Shown: positions 24,314 through 32,562, counted from the stretch's first letter. The stretch is DNA of 46,378 bases from DAOOVD01 sp035369845 (GCA_035369845.1 DAOOVD010000016.1:1-46378); one strand, 5' to 3'. A program made the numbers and translations. The notes: generated by a model not told the origin, from the sequence alone.

Positions 24314-25153
24314 TCAAAGAGGTTCACCCCATACCCGGAGTTTTACCCTTTCATCGATCAAGCCGCTCTTATATGCGTAATCGTAGAACATCAACAACGC
24401 CCTCCTGCAGTTTTCATCAAAATCGTACCTGAAAGCTTCAAAATAACCTGCTATTACGTGCTTGGGCAGGCCGCTTCTCTTTTTTGCCTTGTTAACCAAA
24501 GACGGGACCTGGCTCAGTCCGATGTTCTTCGATTCCACCAAAAACTTGCTGACAAGGCTGACTTCATCCGGATTGGACTCAGCGTACTCCTTTCTCACCA
24601 CCCAGACGGCATATACCATTTTTTCCCCGGTCAACTGCTTCCAGGCCTGGCCCAGATCCGTCACATGGCAACGGATACCCCGTTCCCTTACCTTTGCCTG
24701 CATCGCATCATCGCCGATCAGCAGGGCGCCGTCCGTCTTTTCCAGCATTCCCTGCAGATCGGAGCCGGAAGTCTCGAACTGTACATCCACATGGTAATAG
24801 TGATCAAAGAGCACTTTCAGCAGCGCCGCGGAGGTGGCCGACGACTCAGTCAGGCTTATTTTTTTTCCGTCCAGTTCGGTCACAGGCACTTTGCTGAAAA
24901 ACAAAATGTTTTCCACCCGGCCGTCCGCGCTAATTGAAATTTCAGGCAGGATATAGCAGAAATCAGCGTTTCGAGCGAACTCTATCGAGGATACAGGAGT
25001 GATGTCCAACTTGCCTTCCAAAAAAAGGCGGTTCAGGTAAACGGGCGAACCTTTTACAAGTTCGACCTTCAACGGCAGGAGTCCTTCCTCAATCGCATGG
25101 TAGACAGGTAAGCAGTTAATGTGATCAACCTGCCCGAGCCGCAATCTGGACAC
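24314..25153 (-). CDS. mqnA: Chorismate dehydratase, futalosine pathway
   Basis: MqnA dehydrates chorismate to 3-enolpyruvylbenzoate, the entry step of the futalosine route to menaquinone. The 279-residue protein has the MqnA/MqnD periplasmic-binding-protein fold, with the N-terminal GQVDHINCLPVYHAIEEG and LDITPVSSIEFARNADFCYI, and the later ALLIGDDAMQAKVRERG. The NCLPV and SSIEFAR stretches fit MqnA better than MqnD. The start is GTG at 25153, with GAGGAGGG upstream. It follows the UbiA gene on the same strand by 156 bases, a stretch in which I see no terminator. The pathway genes mqnB-E are not in the window. Confidence 0.9.
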   Translation of the reverse strand: MSRLRLGQVDHINCLPVYHAIEEGLLPLKVELVKGSPVYLNRLFLEGKLDITPVSSIEFARNADFCYILPEISISADGRVENILFFSKVPVTELDGKKISLTESSATSAALLKVLFDHYYHVDVQFETSGSDLQGMLEKTDGALLIGDDAMQAKVRERGIRCHVTDLGQAWKQLTGEKMVYAVWVVRKEYAESNPDEVSLVSKFLVESKNIGLSQVPSLVNKAKKRSGLPKHVIAGYFEAFRYDFDENCRRALLMFYDYAYKSGLIDERVKLRVWGEPL

Positions 25154-25309
25154 TAAAAACCCTCCTCACTAAAGCTTTTTGGGTTATCGCTCAAATCCGG
25201 AATTTCTCCCGCCGCTCTCATTGTCATTCTCATATCCAATGGACCGGCCTGTGTTTTAAGAAAGATATTTTAGCGGATTGCCTTTCTGTGCAATTAGCTG
25301 ATTCATAAG

Positions 25310-26179
25310 CTAAAAAAGATGCAAGGGGAACAGTATGTCTAAAAAGGTAAACACAAACATGAGCACGCTCAAAATCCCGTTCAAATTAAAAAAAGCGATG
25401 CCAGCGCGGGACAGGTCGTCGGGGCTGACCAATCTGTGCTGGAAGAAAAGAATGACAACGGCAAACAATATTCCGGCAATATATAGAACGCCGAGGTTAA
25501 GAACCAGACCGGCTGCAAGAAACAGAACGGGCGCTGCAATATGAAATACCGAAGAGATATAAAGCGCTTTTTTGATTCCGTAACGGGCGGGTATGGAGTA
25601 GAGGCCCTCCTTCCTGTCGAACTCATAGTCCTCACAGGCATAAATTATGTCAAAACCCGCAACCCAAAAGGTGACCCCGGCCGTAAGAAGAAGCGGCGCC
25701 GCGTCAAAGCGGTTTGTAATGGCGATCCAGCTTCCCAGGGGCGCAAGACCGAGCGATGCGCCGAGGACCATATGGCACGCCCAGGTGAAACGCTTAGTAT
25801 ATGAATAAATGACAAGCACGAACACAGCCAGCGGCGACAGGCGCAGGGCAAGGGAACTCAGCTGGCTTGCCGAGTAAAACAGCAGCAGAAAGGAAAGAAA
25901 GACGTAAAGCCATACCTCCGCGACCTTCAGCAACCCCTGAGGCAAAGCCCTCCCGGCGGTGCGCGGGTTTCTGGCATCAATTTTCCGGTCGATAATACGG
26001 TTGAGCGACATCGCGGCGGTACGCGCCCCGACCATGGCAAGGGTTATCCAGATCAAATCATGTGCGGACGGTATCCTCTTCCCGGTCAATAACGCCCCCA
26101 CGTAAGCAAACGGCAGGGCAAATACGGTGTGTTCAAATTTGATCATCTCCAGGAATATTTTCAACCTTTTAAATGCCAT
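25310..26179 (-). CDS. UbiA-family polyprenyltransferase, menaquinone route (MqnP-like)
   Basis: An integral membrane enzyme that attaches the polyprenyl tail to an aromatic acid. Both magnesium-diphosphate motifs are intact: SLNRIIDRKIDARNPRTAG (NxxxDxxxD) and DIIYACEDYEFDRKEGLYSI. About eight hydrophobic helices occur across 289 residues. It matches the 4-hydroxybenzoate octaprenyltransferase-like type (UbiA/MqnP). Its ATG lies inside the end of the ubiD gene (11-base overlap), so the two are translationally coupled. With MqnA, the UbiD enzyme and MenG, it most likely prenylates 1,4-dihydroxy-6-naphthoate. In contrast to the UbiA-like gene at 13182, it has no internal stop. Confidence 0.9.
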   Translation of the reverse strand: MAFKRLKIFLEMIKFEHTVFALPFAYVGALLTGKRIPSAHDLIWITLAMVGARTAAMSLNRIIDRKIDARNPRTAGRALPQGLLKVAEVWLYVFLSFLLLFYSASQLSSLALRLSPLAVFVLVIYSYTKRFTWACHMVLGASLGLAPLGSWIAITNRFDAAPLLLTAGVTFWVAGFDIIYACEDYEFDRKEGLYSIPARYGIKKALYISSVFHIAAPVLFLAAGLVLNLGVLYIAGILFAVVILFFQHRLVSPDDLSRAGIAFFNLNGILSVLMFVFTFLDILFPLHLF

Positions 26180-27614
26180 ACTCGCCCCACTTCCTGTCGA
26201 CCAGCCTTTTCACATCCTCGCTCATGACGATGTCCTTGGGCCACTCCCGCAGGTGTCCCTCATCAGCCCACTTTCTCGTAGCGTCTATACCCATTTTGGT
26301 TCCCAGACAAGGCAGCGGCGACGAGTGATCCAGAGCGTCCAGGGGACCCTCTATCATCATGACGTCGCGTTTTGCGTCGATGTTGTTGAACACGCGCCAC
26401 ATGACCTCCGACAGGTTTTGCACATCAACTTCGCCGTCCACGACTATAATAAGCTTAGCCAGCATCATCAGGCCCATGCCCCAGAGGGCGGACATCACCT
26501 TTTTTGCCTGACCGGGGTAACTCTTCCTGATGGATACAATGACACAATTATGAAAAACCCCCTCGGGAGGCATGTTTATGTCCACCACCTCGGGCAGATT
26601 AAGTTTTATCAGGGGCAGAAAAATCCGTTCAATAGCCTTGCCCATGTAAGCATCCTCCATCGGCGGCCGGCCGACGACAGTTGCCGGATAAACCGGGTTC
26701 TTCCTGCGAGTCACGCAGGTCAGGTGAAATACAGGATAATGGTCGGCGAGGGAATAATAGCCCGTGTGATCACCAAAAGGCCCTTCCAGTCTCGTTTCTT
26801 CCAGGTCGACATAACCTTCGAGAATAATCTCCGCACGCGCGGGAACTTCCATGTCGATTGTTTCGCACTTCACCAGTTCCACCGGCTCCTTGCGCAAAAA
26901 TCCCGCGAAGAGCATCTCGTCTATGCCAGGGGGAAGAGGCGCCGCTGCAGAAAATATCACTGCCGGGTCGGCGCCCAGCGCAACGGCCACAGGCATTTTC
27001 CCGTCGCCTGACTTGAATTTACGGTAATGTTCAGCCCCGCCTTTGTGAACGTGCCAGTGCATCCCCGTGGTAGTCCGGTCGTGAACCTGCATCCGGTACA
27101 TTCCGACATTGCGCTGCCCCGTCTCAGGGTCTTTCGTAAATACCAGCGGCAAGGTGATGAACGGCCCCCCGTCCTCCGGCCAGCACTTCAAAACGGGTAA
27201 TTCCTCAAGCGACGGTTTATCCCTGACAATAACCTCCTTGCACGGGCCGCCTTTTACAATTTTGGGAATGAACGAAGATAACCGGATCAGCCTGGGAAGC
27301 GTTTTCAACTTGTCCATGAAAGTATGGGGAAACTCGGGCGGCTGGATAACAGCAAGAAGATCTTCCCCGATCCGGTCGAGATTTTCCACCTCAAGAGCGA
27401 GTTTCATCCTCTCCAGGGTGCCGAACAGGTTCGTCACAACCGGCATCCTGTAGCCCCGGACATTCTCAAAAAGCAACGCCGGGCCGCCAGCCTTGACCAC
27501 GCGATCACTTATCTCCGCAATTTCAAGATTGGCGTCGACTTCCGTCTTTATCCTCCTCAACATCCCTTTGCATTCTAGGACTTCCATGAAGGCGGGTAAA
27601 TCTGAATATGCCAA
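26169..27614 (-). CDS. UbiD-family prenyl-FMN-dependent decarboxylase (MqnL-like)
   Basis: UbiD enzymes remove the aromatic carboxylate using prenylated FMN made by UbiX; in this context the likely substrate is the prenylated dihydroxynaphthoate of the futalosine pathway. The start YSDLPAFMEVLECKG and the GGPALLFENVRGYRMPVVTN region are typical, as are RNVGMYRMQVHDRTTTGMHW and the catalytic-site LEGPFGDHTGYYS (Glu and Asp residues for prFMN chemistry). I place the start at TTG 27614 (481 residues) because GGGAGG lies seven bases upstream; the frame extends 31 codons further but has no site there. The end overlaps the UbiA gene. No ubiX was seen. Confidence 0.92.
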   Translation of the reverse strand: MAYSDLPAFMEVLECKGMLRRIKTEVDANLEIAEISDRVVKAGGPALLFENVRGYRMPVVTNLFGTLERMKLALEVENLDRIGEDLLAVIQPPEFPHTFMDKLKTLPRLIRLSSFIPKIVKGGPCKEVIVRDKPSLEELPVLKCWPEDGGPFITLPLVFTKDPETGQRNVGMYRMQVHDRTTTGMHWHVHKGGAEHYRKFKSGDGKMPVAVALGADPAVIFSAAAPLPPGIDEMLFAGFLRKEPVELVKCETIDMEVPARAEIILEGYVDLEETRLEGPFGDHTGYYSLADHYPVFHLTCVTRRKNPVYPATVVGRPPMEDAYMGKAIERIFLPLIKLNLPEVVDINMPPEGVFHNCVIVSIRKSYPGQAKKVMSALWGMGLMMLAKLIIVVDGEVDVQNLSEVMWRVFNNIDAKRDVMMIEGPLDALDHSSPLPCLGTKMGIDATRKWADEGHLREWPKDIVMSEDVKRLVDRKWGEYGI

Positions 27615-27710
27615 TTGCGTGCCTCCCAAATTTTTCGGATCGTCGCCGCATAAGACAGCACATCGGACACCACTCGCAAGCCCGGCTTGTGTCCATGCTG
27701 TTAACACTTC

Positions 27711-28436
27711 TTACGCCGGATCTTTGCGCCCTACATGTACGGCTACGATGCCGCCAGTAAGCTCATAGTAATGCGCATCTGTTAGTCCGGCCCGGGTAAA
27801 GATATCCCTGATTTCAGTCTGGTGGGGGAAAACCCTGAGTGAATCCGGAAGCCAGTTGTACGGACCGTTCATGCCCACCCCGATTTTTCCCAGGACAGGC
27901 ACCAATAAGTTGAAATAAAAATAATAGAACTGCTTGAACACCGGCCTGCCCGGTTTGGCCAGCTCCAGCGACAACACCATGCCACCCGGCTTCACCACTC
28001 TCCTCATTTCTTCGATCACCCTTTTGATGTCCGGAACATTGCGCAGGGCAAACCCGATGGTCGCACAGTCGAAGGTGTTGTCGGAAAAAGGAAGATCCAT
28101 CGCGTTTCCCTTTACAAGCTCAATCACCGTTCCGTAAGGGGTTTTGCCGATGTTCTCGACAGCTTTGGCCAGCATGTTCTCACAAAAATCCAGGCCGACG
28201 ACACTTCCTTTCAAGCCAACAGCCTTTGCCTGCTCAATGGCAAGCATGCCGGTTCCGCAGCAGACGTCCAACCCCCTGCCTCCCGGTTTCAGCCCGGAAC
28301 GTCCCACCGTGAATTTCCGCCAGTATTTGTCCCGGTTGAAACTCAAGACGGTATTGAGCACATCATAACGGTGGGCGATTGATGAAAAAACACCGTGAAC
28401 AAATTCTTCTTTATCCCGGAATTGTTCAAACTGCAT
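27711..28436 (-). CDS. menG: Demethylmenaquinone methyltransferase
   Basis: MenG/UbiE transfers a methyl group from SAM to demethylmenaquinone, the last step of menaquinone synthesis, at the membrane face. Family signatures are visible: YDVLNTVLSFNRDKYWRKF, the SAM motif GLDVCCGTGMLAIEQAK and GFALRNVPDIKRVIEEM, then MVLSLELAKPGRPVFKQFYY. Length 241 residues is normal. ATG 28436 is preferred because GGAG lies within the preceding ten bases; a TTG at 28451 would place that site inside the ORF. Lies between the degenerate prenyl-synthase gene and the ubiD gene, all on one strand. Confidence 0.93.
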   Translation of the reverse strand: MQFEQFRDKEEFVHGVFSSIAHRYDVLNTVLSFNRDKYWRKFTVGRSGLKPGGRGLDVCCGTGMLAIEQAKAVGLKGSVVGLDFCENMLAKAVENIGKTPYGTVIELVKGNAMDLPFSDNTFDCATIGFALRNVPDIKRVIEEMRRVVKPGGMVLSLELAKPGRPVFKQFYYFYFNLLVPVLGKIGVGMNGPYNWLPDSLRVFPHQTEIRDIFTRAGLTDAHYYELTGGIVAVHVGRKDPA

Positions 28437-28550
28437 CTCAGTCTCCGACAAATAATATTATTATTTTTATGTTGCGCAATGATTAAAACGGCCATTGCAA
28501 AATAAACGCAATGGCGAAATGATCACCTGCACGCCTGAACGAACTTTAAT

Positions 28551-29327
28551 TTATATGACCATCCTGCGCAAAACAACCCCGGACCCCGACAGGTACTGTA
28601 CGATCTCCTCCATTATTTCTCTCTCGGGCGCCCTCGGCACCAGAGAAAGAGCGTTTCTTGCCGTTTCCAGATAGACTGCGGTTTTCTCCGCCGGCACTCC
28701 ACATTCCATCAAACCATAGGCCATGCCCAGATTCAGACCGAACTTTTTCATCAATTCCCGGGCTTTTTTCGGCGCACCGGAAACATCCGCACTTATGAAA
28801 CAGCAACCGGCAAAGATTCCGGCAGTTTCTTTGCGCACCACTTCCCTGAACAGCTTCGAAGAATGCTTCTGCCCGTTCAGTCTTCTTCTCAGAATGGAAC
28901 CCTCGTGAACCTCACAAATGATTTCAGCCAAGGGGCACAGTAAATTGAGCATTCCGGCTTCTGAAAGAAAAGTAAAAAACTTTCCGTACAGGTAGTCCCC
29001 AACCAGAACGGGAAACTGTGACCCGTCCCTCGGGTCGCAACCGTCCCTGCTGTAGTCCGAATCATTCTCCGATACTCCCTGGTGAACCCTGGAGCCCATA
29101 TATATAAATTGAAAGGCACTGGCAAGCGCTGCAGTCTTTTTCAGGTCGCATCCGTAAATCCGTGAAGACAGAATAACCAGTGCCGGTCTTATTATCTTAT
29201 TTGTATACGACAGTTCCAGATGGGCAAACATCCCGATATGCCCCGATTTAATAATTAGTTGTTTTTTTATCATATCTTCAACTAAGGCTAATTCATCCGC
29301 AATCGGTTGAATGATATTGCTCAACAT
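28551..29327 (-). CDS. Degenerate polyprenyl-synthase-like protein (pseudoenzyme)
   Basis: The 258-residue protein aligns by eye with trans-prenyl synthases: NKIIRPALVILSSRIYG matches GGKRxRPAxVLLS, VLVGDYLYGKFFTFLSEAG matches the GDYLYA helix, and RKETAGIFAGCCFISADVSG matches LKTGxFFSCC. The catalytic parts are missing. The first DDxxD is replaced by SRVHQGVSENDSDYSRDG, the second by MAYGLMECGVPAEKT, and the lysine-threonine pair is KE. The C-terminal third is short. It therefore probably cannot catalyse chain growth itself. In Bacillus, menG lies between the genes of two-subunit heptaprenyl synthase, so a partner or chain-length subunit for the enzyme at 12147 is a reasonable guess. The start is ATG 29327 with AAAGGGGGAT upstream. 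No frameshift is evident. Confidence 0.72.
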   Translation of the reverse strand: MLSNIIQPIADELALVEDMIKKQLIIKSGHIGMFAHLELSYTNKIIRPALVILSSRIYGCDLKKTAALASAFQFIYMGSRVHQGVSENDSDYSRDGCDPRDGSQFPVLVGDYLYGKFFTFLSEAGMLNLLCPLAEIICEVHEGSILRRRLNGQKHSSKLFREVVRKETAGIFAGCCFISADVSGAPKKARELMKKFGLNLGMAYGLMECGVPAEKTAVYLETARNALSLVPRAPEREIMEEIVQYLSGSGVVLRRMVI

Positions 29328-29348
29328 CGATGAATATCCCCCTTTGCC

Positions 29349-29378
29349 CTAAGGTGTATATATTCGTTGCGCCGTCAC
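29349..29378 (-). CDS. Possible nine-residue leader ORF
   Basis: A GTG with AGGAGG five bases upstream opens a nine-codon frame (VTAQRIYTP) ending in TAG 21 bases before the start of the next gene. The ribosome site is as good as any in the window. It may be a leader peptide or chance; the short length gives no other support. Confidence 0.25.
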   Translation of the reverse strand: MTAQRIYTP

Positions 29379-29428
29379 AATTTCCTCCTGCAATATCATT
29401 TTTACTGTCCGGCCGGAAAACAGGCCCC

Positions 29429-29479
29429 AGAAATTAGCAAGCCCTGCAATCATTCTAATTGCAAGGCTTGCTAATTTCT
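29429..29479 (-). terminator. Long perfect hairpin after speD
   Basis: AGAAATTAGCAAGCC (29429-29443) and GGCTTGCTAATTTCT (29465-29479) are perfect 15-base complements, with an inner TGCAAT/ATTGCA pairing. It lies 30 bases past the speD stop and before the prenyl-synthase-like gene. The T-run is poor on either strand (AATTTCT only), so it may be an RNA 3'-end stabiliser or a weak bidirectional terminator. Confidence 0.55.
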
Positions 29480-29508
29480 TTTCAAACTGGTACTAATAAA
29501 TATCCCCC

Positions 29509-29889
29509 CTATTGATTTACCGCTTCGACCAGATAAGACTCCCTTGCCATACCTCTTTTTAACTCCTTTGCTGTCATGTGCTTTGCCAAAAAACGTTCGG
29601 TCAGGTAGTTGCACGCATCCCATGGATTTACCTTCTCACCGCAAGTGAATACATCTACTGCCGCATAACCCAGTTCCGGCCAAGTATGGATAGCAAGATG
29701 TGATTCTGAAATAACCACCACACCGCTTACCCCTTGAGGGCTGAACTTATGAAACACACATTCCCTTACTTCTGCTCCGGCATCCAGTGCAGCGTTTACC
29801 ATGATCTCTTCAACCTTCTTGACATCGTTGAGAATGTCGAAATCGCATCCGCAAAGTTCAGCCAACACATGGCGGCCCAAGTGTTTCAT
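29509..29889 (-). CDS. speD: S-adenosylmethionine decarboxylase proenzyme
   Basis: SpeD makes decarboxylated SAM, the aminopropyl donor for spermidine. The proenzyme cuts itself between Glu62 and Ser63 in VVISESHLAIHTWPE, turning the serine into the pyruvoyl cofactor; His68 and the later CGEKVNPWDA complete the active site. At 126 residues it is the short bacterial (Thermotoga-type) class. ATG 29889 is preceded by GGGAGG. A near-consensus promoter lies about 85 bases upstream and the gene seems to stand alone; no spermidine synthase is adjacent. Confidence 0.95.
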   Translation of the reverse strand: MKHLGRHVLAELCGCDFDILNDVKKVEEIMVNAALDAGAEVRECVFHKFSPQGVSGVVVISESHLAIHTWPELGYAAVDVFTCGEKVNPWDACNYLTERFLAKHMTAKELKRGMARESYLVEAVNQ

Positions 29890-29972
29890 TTATCTGCCTC
29901 CCTTTTCAATTATGTTTTTTTTGGGAATTAAAACCTCCCCTTGCAACAGCCTTTTAATTCCAACCAAATTCA

Positions 29973-30000
29973 ATTTTAGCACATTATATCATCTTGTCAA
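29973..30000 (-). promoter_or_regulatory. Sigma-A-type promoter of speD
   Basis: On the minus strand TTGACA (29995-30000) and TAAAAT (29973-29978) are 16 bases apart; a TATAAT also occurs between them. Transcription would start near 29966, giving a ~75-base leader for speD. Confidence 0.7.
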
Positions 30001-30054
30001 CAAAATTTTGAGGCTGGTTGTAATATTCTTCTTATATGTTCATTATTCCCGTAT

Positions 30055-30193
30055 TTATGCAAAATATCGCTTATTAGCAACTTTTCAATTTGTTTTAGTT
30101 AACGGAAAACGGCCACTAACAATATACGGACCAAATGGCAAAAACGTGCCAGGTGATATCGCCGCATCTGTACGCCGTTTTTTTGAGCGGTAA
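30055..30193 (+). pseudogene. Start-less coding remnant, unknown
   Basis: A plus-strand frame ending at TAA 30191-30193 finishes with a very protein-like tail: VLVNGKRPLTIYGPNGKNVP followed by GDIAASVRRFFER. No start with a ribosome site exists and the DNA further upstream is the speD promoter region, so it looks like the surviving C-terminus of a truncated gene. I do not recognise its family. It could be chance. Confidence 0.3.
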
Positions 30194-30200
30194 GGCTAAA

Positions 30201-30235
30201 ATAAAAACCCCTGAATCCTTTACGGACAACAAGGG
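30201..30235 (-). terminator. Possible terminator of the ferredoxin unit
   Basis: On the minus strand CCCTTG (30230-30235) pairs with CAGGGG (30208-30213, one wobble), followed by TTTTTATTTT. It lies just after the 42-residue ORF that follows the ferredoxin gene. Confidence 0.45.
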
Positions 30236-30246
30236 CCTGAAAAAAT

Positions 30247-30375
30247 CTATCCTTTCGGTTTTGAAGAGCCTTTCGGCAGGTTACCCTTAAAAGCCCTCCT
30301 CATGCGGTTCTTAAACTCTTCTATCTCCAAAGTACCCGCCGGATTGGCGTTTATGCTTGTCTTTTTTATTTTCAC
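30247..30375 (-). CDS. Small basic protein downstream of ferredoxin
   Basis: A 42-residue frame starts at GTG 30375 with GGAGGG upstream (nine-base spacing) and ends at TAG, 17 bases beyond the ferredoxin stop on the same strand. The product is hydrophilic and basic (NPAGTLEIEEFKNRMRRAFK, then a Lys/Pro/Gly tail), without cysteines. No family is recognised. The terminator-like hairpin right after it suggests that it is the last gene of a two-gene unit with the ferredoxin. Confidence 0.5.
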   Translation of the reverse strand: MKIKKTSINANPAGTLEIEEFKNRMRRAFKGNLPKGSSKPKG

Positions 30376-30392
30376 CGGACGTCCCTCCGCTC

Positions 30393-30581
30393 TCAATCCG
30401 CAGCGATAGCGCTGGTTGGACAGTTCTCCGCGGCTTCACGTACTTCCTCCTCCAAATCTGACGGCACTTCCTCCACTACAGCGTGCGCTTTTTCATCTTC
30501 ATTCCAGTCAAACACATCCGGACAAGTATCGACGCAGGCGCCACAACTGATGCAGAGTTCCTGGTCCACTTCAACCCGCAT
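30393..30581 (-). CDS. Single-cluster [4Fe-4S] ferredoxin
   Basis: Soluble electron carrier of 62 residues. Cluster ligands are Cys10, Cys13 and Cys16 in LCISCGACVDTCP with the fourth at Cys54 in ENCPTSAI; Cys20 in the first motif has no matching CxxCxxC set, so a second cluster is lacking. The sequence is strongly acidic, as usual for these ferredoxins. GGGGGGTG lies seven bases before the ATG. Redox partners cannot be told from position; the small ORF just downstream is probably co-transcribed. Confidence 0.93.
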   Translation of the reverse strand: MRVEVDQELCISCGACVDTCPDVFDWNEDEKAHAVVEEVPSDLEEEVREAAENCPTSAIAAD

Positions 30582-30733
30582 AAATTTACACCCCCCGTTG
30601 TTTTAAGAGCGGTAATAGTTTGGCTAAAAAGAATCGAATTATGTGGGGAAAGGCACATGTTTTTTTTCAGCGGGAAAGGAAATAGTAAAATTCAACCGAA
30701 CATAGTAAAAAAAGGGCAATGAGGTGGGCATGC

Positions 30734-31870
30734 GTGATTGACATAAAAGCCCTTGATCGCATCATCAAAGAAACGCTCGATTCCATTGAACGGAGTAAAG
30801 TCCAGATATACGACATTGCTGAGAACACCAGGGCGGAAATCGCAAGAGTAACCCAGGAGCTTTCAGATATAAAAAGAGAAGCAAGAGAAGTAATCAGTCA
30901 GGTCGACATTTTAAATGTCATGGAAAAAAATGCGCGCATCAGATTGGTGGAAGTCAGTAAAGATTTTAACCGTTATACCGAAAAAGATATTAAAGAAGCG
31001 TATGACAACGCTTATTCCTTGCAGGTTGAGCTTATCAAGCTGCGTGAGAAGGAAAAACTTTTAAGGTATCGGAGGGACCATCTTGAAATAAGTCTGAGGC
31101 GCCTTGAGAGCACTGTTCAAAGAGCTGAAAAGCTCGTTTCCCAAATCGGAGTGGTTTTCAATTTCCTGAGCGACGGCCTGCAGGACATCAACTCGAAAAT
31201 CGGGGAATTGCAGCAGACCCAGCAGATGGCTTTGAGCATTATCAAGGCCCAGGAAGAAGAGCGCAAAAGAGTTGCCCGGGAAATTCACGACGGACCCGCC
31301 CAGTCAATGGCCAATATCGTTATGAGGGCTGAGTTTTGCTTAAAGCTTCTCGACATGAACCCTGAAAAGGTAAGAGACGAACTGAAAGCGCTCCAGAACC
31401 TGGTTCGCATGAGCCTGATGGACGTCCGGAAAATCATATTCGATTTGCGGCCGATGGTTCTGGATGATTTGGGTCTGGCCCCGGCAATAAAGAGATACCT
31501 CGCGGAATACAAAGAGCAGTACGGAATCCAGGTCGAATTCCTTTTCTTCGGCGACCAGCGGCGGCTTGACAGTTCCATTGAAATCGCCCTTTTCAGGATC
31601 ATTCAGGAGACGGTTACCAATATCAGAAAACACGCCCGTGCCAAAAACGCGGTCGTAAAGATGGAAATCCTGCGGAGAAAAGTGACCGTGCATATAAAAG
31701 ATGATGGGATCGGGTTCGACCTCGACAAGGTAATGGCCAAAAAAGATTTGGAAGGATACGGGCTGGTCGGCATAAGGGAAAGGGTTCAACTCCTCAAAGG
31801 GAAAATGTCCATCAAGACCGCGCAGGGCCAGGGCACCTCCATAAGTATCTCGGTACCTGTGGACAATTGA
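30734..31870 (+). CDS. degS: Cytoplasmic sensor histidine kinase, DegS type
   Basis: A 378-residue soluble kinase with no membrane segment. Residues ~1-165 form the DegS sensor coiled coil (KALDRIIKETLDSIERSKVQ at the start), followed by a HisKA_3 dimerisation domain with EEERKRVAREIHDGPAQSMA (phospho-acceptor His ~185) and a HATPase_c domain (NIRKHARAKNAVVKM, DDGIGFD, GYGLVGIRERV). I place the start at GTG 30734, six bases after GAGGTGG. It forms an operon with degU (37 bases apart). In Bacillus DegSU controls motility, exoproteins and biofilm; the Tad locus downstream is a plausible target here. Confidence 0.92.
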   Translation: MIDIKALDRIIKETLDSIERSKVQIYDIAENTRAEIARVTQELSDIKREAREVISQVDILNVMEKNARIRLVEVSKDFNRYTEKDIKEAYDNAYSLQVELIKLREKEKLLRYRRDHLEISLRRLESTVQRAEKLVSQIGVVFNFLSDGLQDINSKIGELQQTQQMALSIIKAQEEERKRVAREIHDGPAQSMANIVMRAEFCLKLLDMNPEKVRDELKALQNLVRMSLMDVRKIIFDLRPMVLDDLGLAPAIKRYLAEYKEQYGIQVEFLFFGDQRRLDSSIEIALFRIIQETVTNIRKHARAKNAVVKMEILRRKVTVHIKDDGIGFDLDKVMAKKDLEGYGLVGIRERVQLLKGKMSIKTAQGQGTSISISVPVDN

Positions 31871-31907
31871 TTTAACTAAGGAAAGAGAAACAAGGGGTTG
31901 AAGTTGA

Positions 31908-32561
31908 TTGAAAAAAATTAGCGTGCTGATTGTCGACGATCACGCTCTCGTCCGTGAAGGGCTGGCCAAGATTTTATCAATGGAAGAAGGAATAAGCGTG
32001 GTCGGTGAAGCCGAAAACGGCGAAAGAGCGGTTGAACTGGCCTTGAAGCTCAAGCCCGACATTGTCCTGATGGACATAAACATGCCGGGAATCAACGGGA
32101 TTGAAGCAACTAAAATGATTAAAAACGAAATGCCTGAAATCGGCATCATCGCCCTGACCATCCACGACCAGGAAGAGTATTTGTTCGAGTTGATCAAGGC
32201 GGGAGCATCCGGATACGTCCTCAAAGACATAAGGCCGGATCTCCTCGTTCAGACTATCTTCGGAGTCGCCAGAGGCGAATCCTTCGTGCCTCCTTCAATG
32301 ACTACCAAGATATTTTCCGAACTTGCCCGGCTGTCCTCCCTTTCCGGACGCAACAGCTTTCCCCAGGGTCTGACCAGGAGAGAGGTCGATGTGCTTCGTC
32401 TGGTGGCACACGGGGACAGCAACCGCGCCATCGCGAAAAAATTGTTTATCAGTGAAAAAACCGTCAAAAACCATCTTACCAACATTTTTCAAAAGCTGGG
32501 GGTGGAAGACCGGACACAGGCAGCCATCCACGCGGTAAAAAGCAAAATAGTGGAGTTGTAA
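31908..32561 (+). CDS. degU: NarL/LuxR-family response regulator, DegU type
   Basis: The receiver domain (~1-120) has the phosphorylated aspartate in KPDIVLMDINMPGINGIEAT (Asp56) and the switch lysine in GYVLKDIRPDLL. The C-terminal LuxR-type HTH is LTRREVDVLRLVAHGDSNRA with SEKTVKNHLTNIFQKLGV. At 217 residues it has DegU size, and is paired directly with the degS-like kinase. The start is TTG 31908; AAGGGG lies upstream. Followed by a terminator, so degSU is its own transcription unit. Confidence 0.92.
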   Translation: MKKISVLIVDDHALVREGLAKILSMEEGISVVGEAENGERAVELALKLKPDIVLMDINMPGINGIEATKMIKNEMPEIGIIALTIHDQEEYLFELIKAGASGYVLKDIRPDLLVQTIFGVARGESFVPPSMTTKIFSELARLSSLSGRNSFPQGLTRREVDVLRLVAHGDSNRAIAKKLFISEKTVKNHLTNIFQKLGVEDRTQAAIHAVKSKIVEL

Positions 32562-32562
32562 A

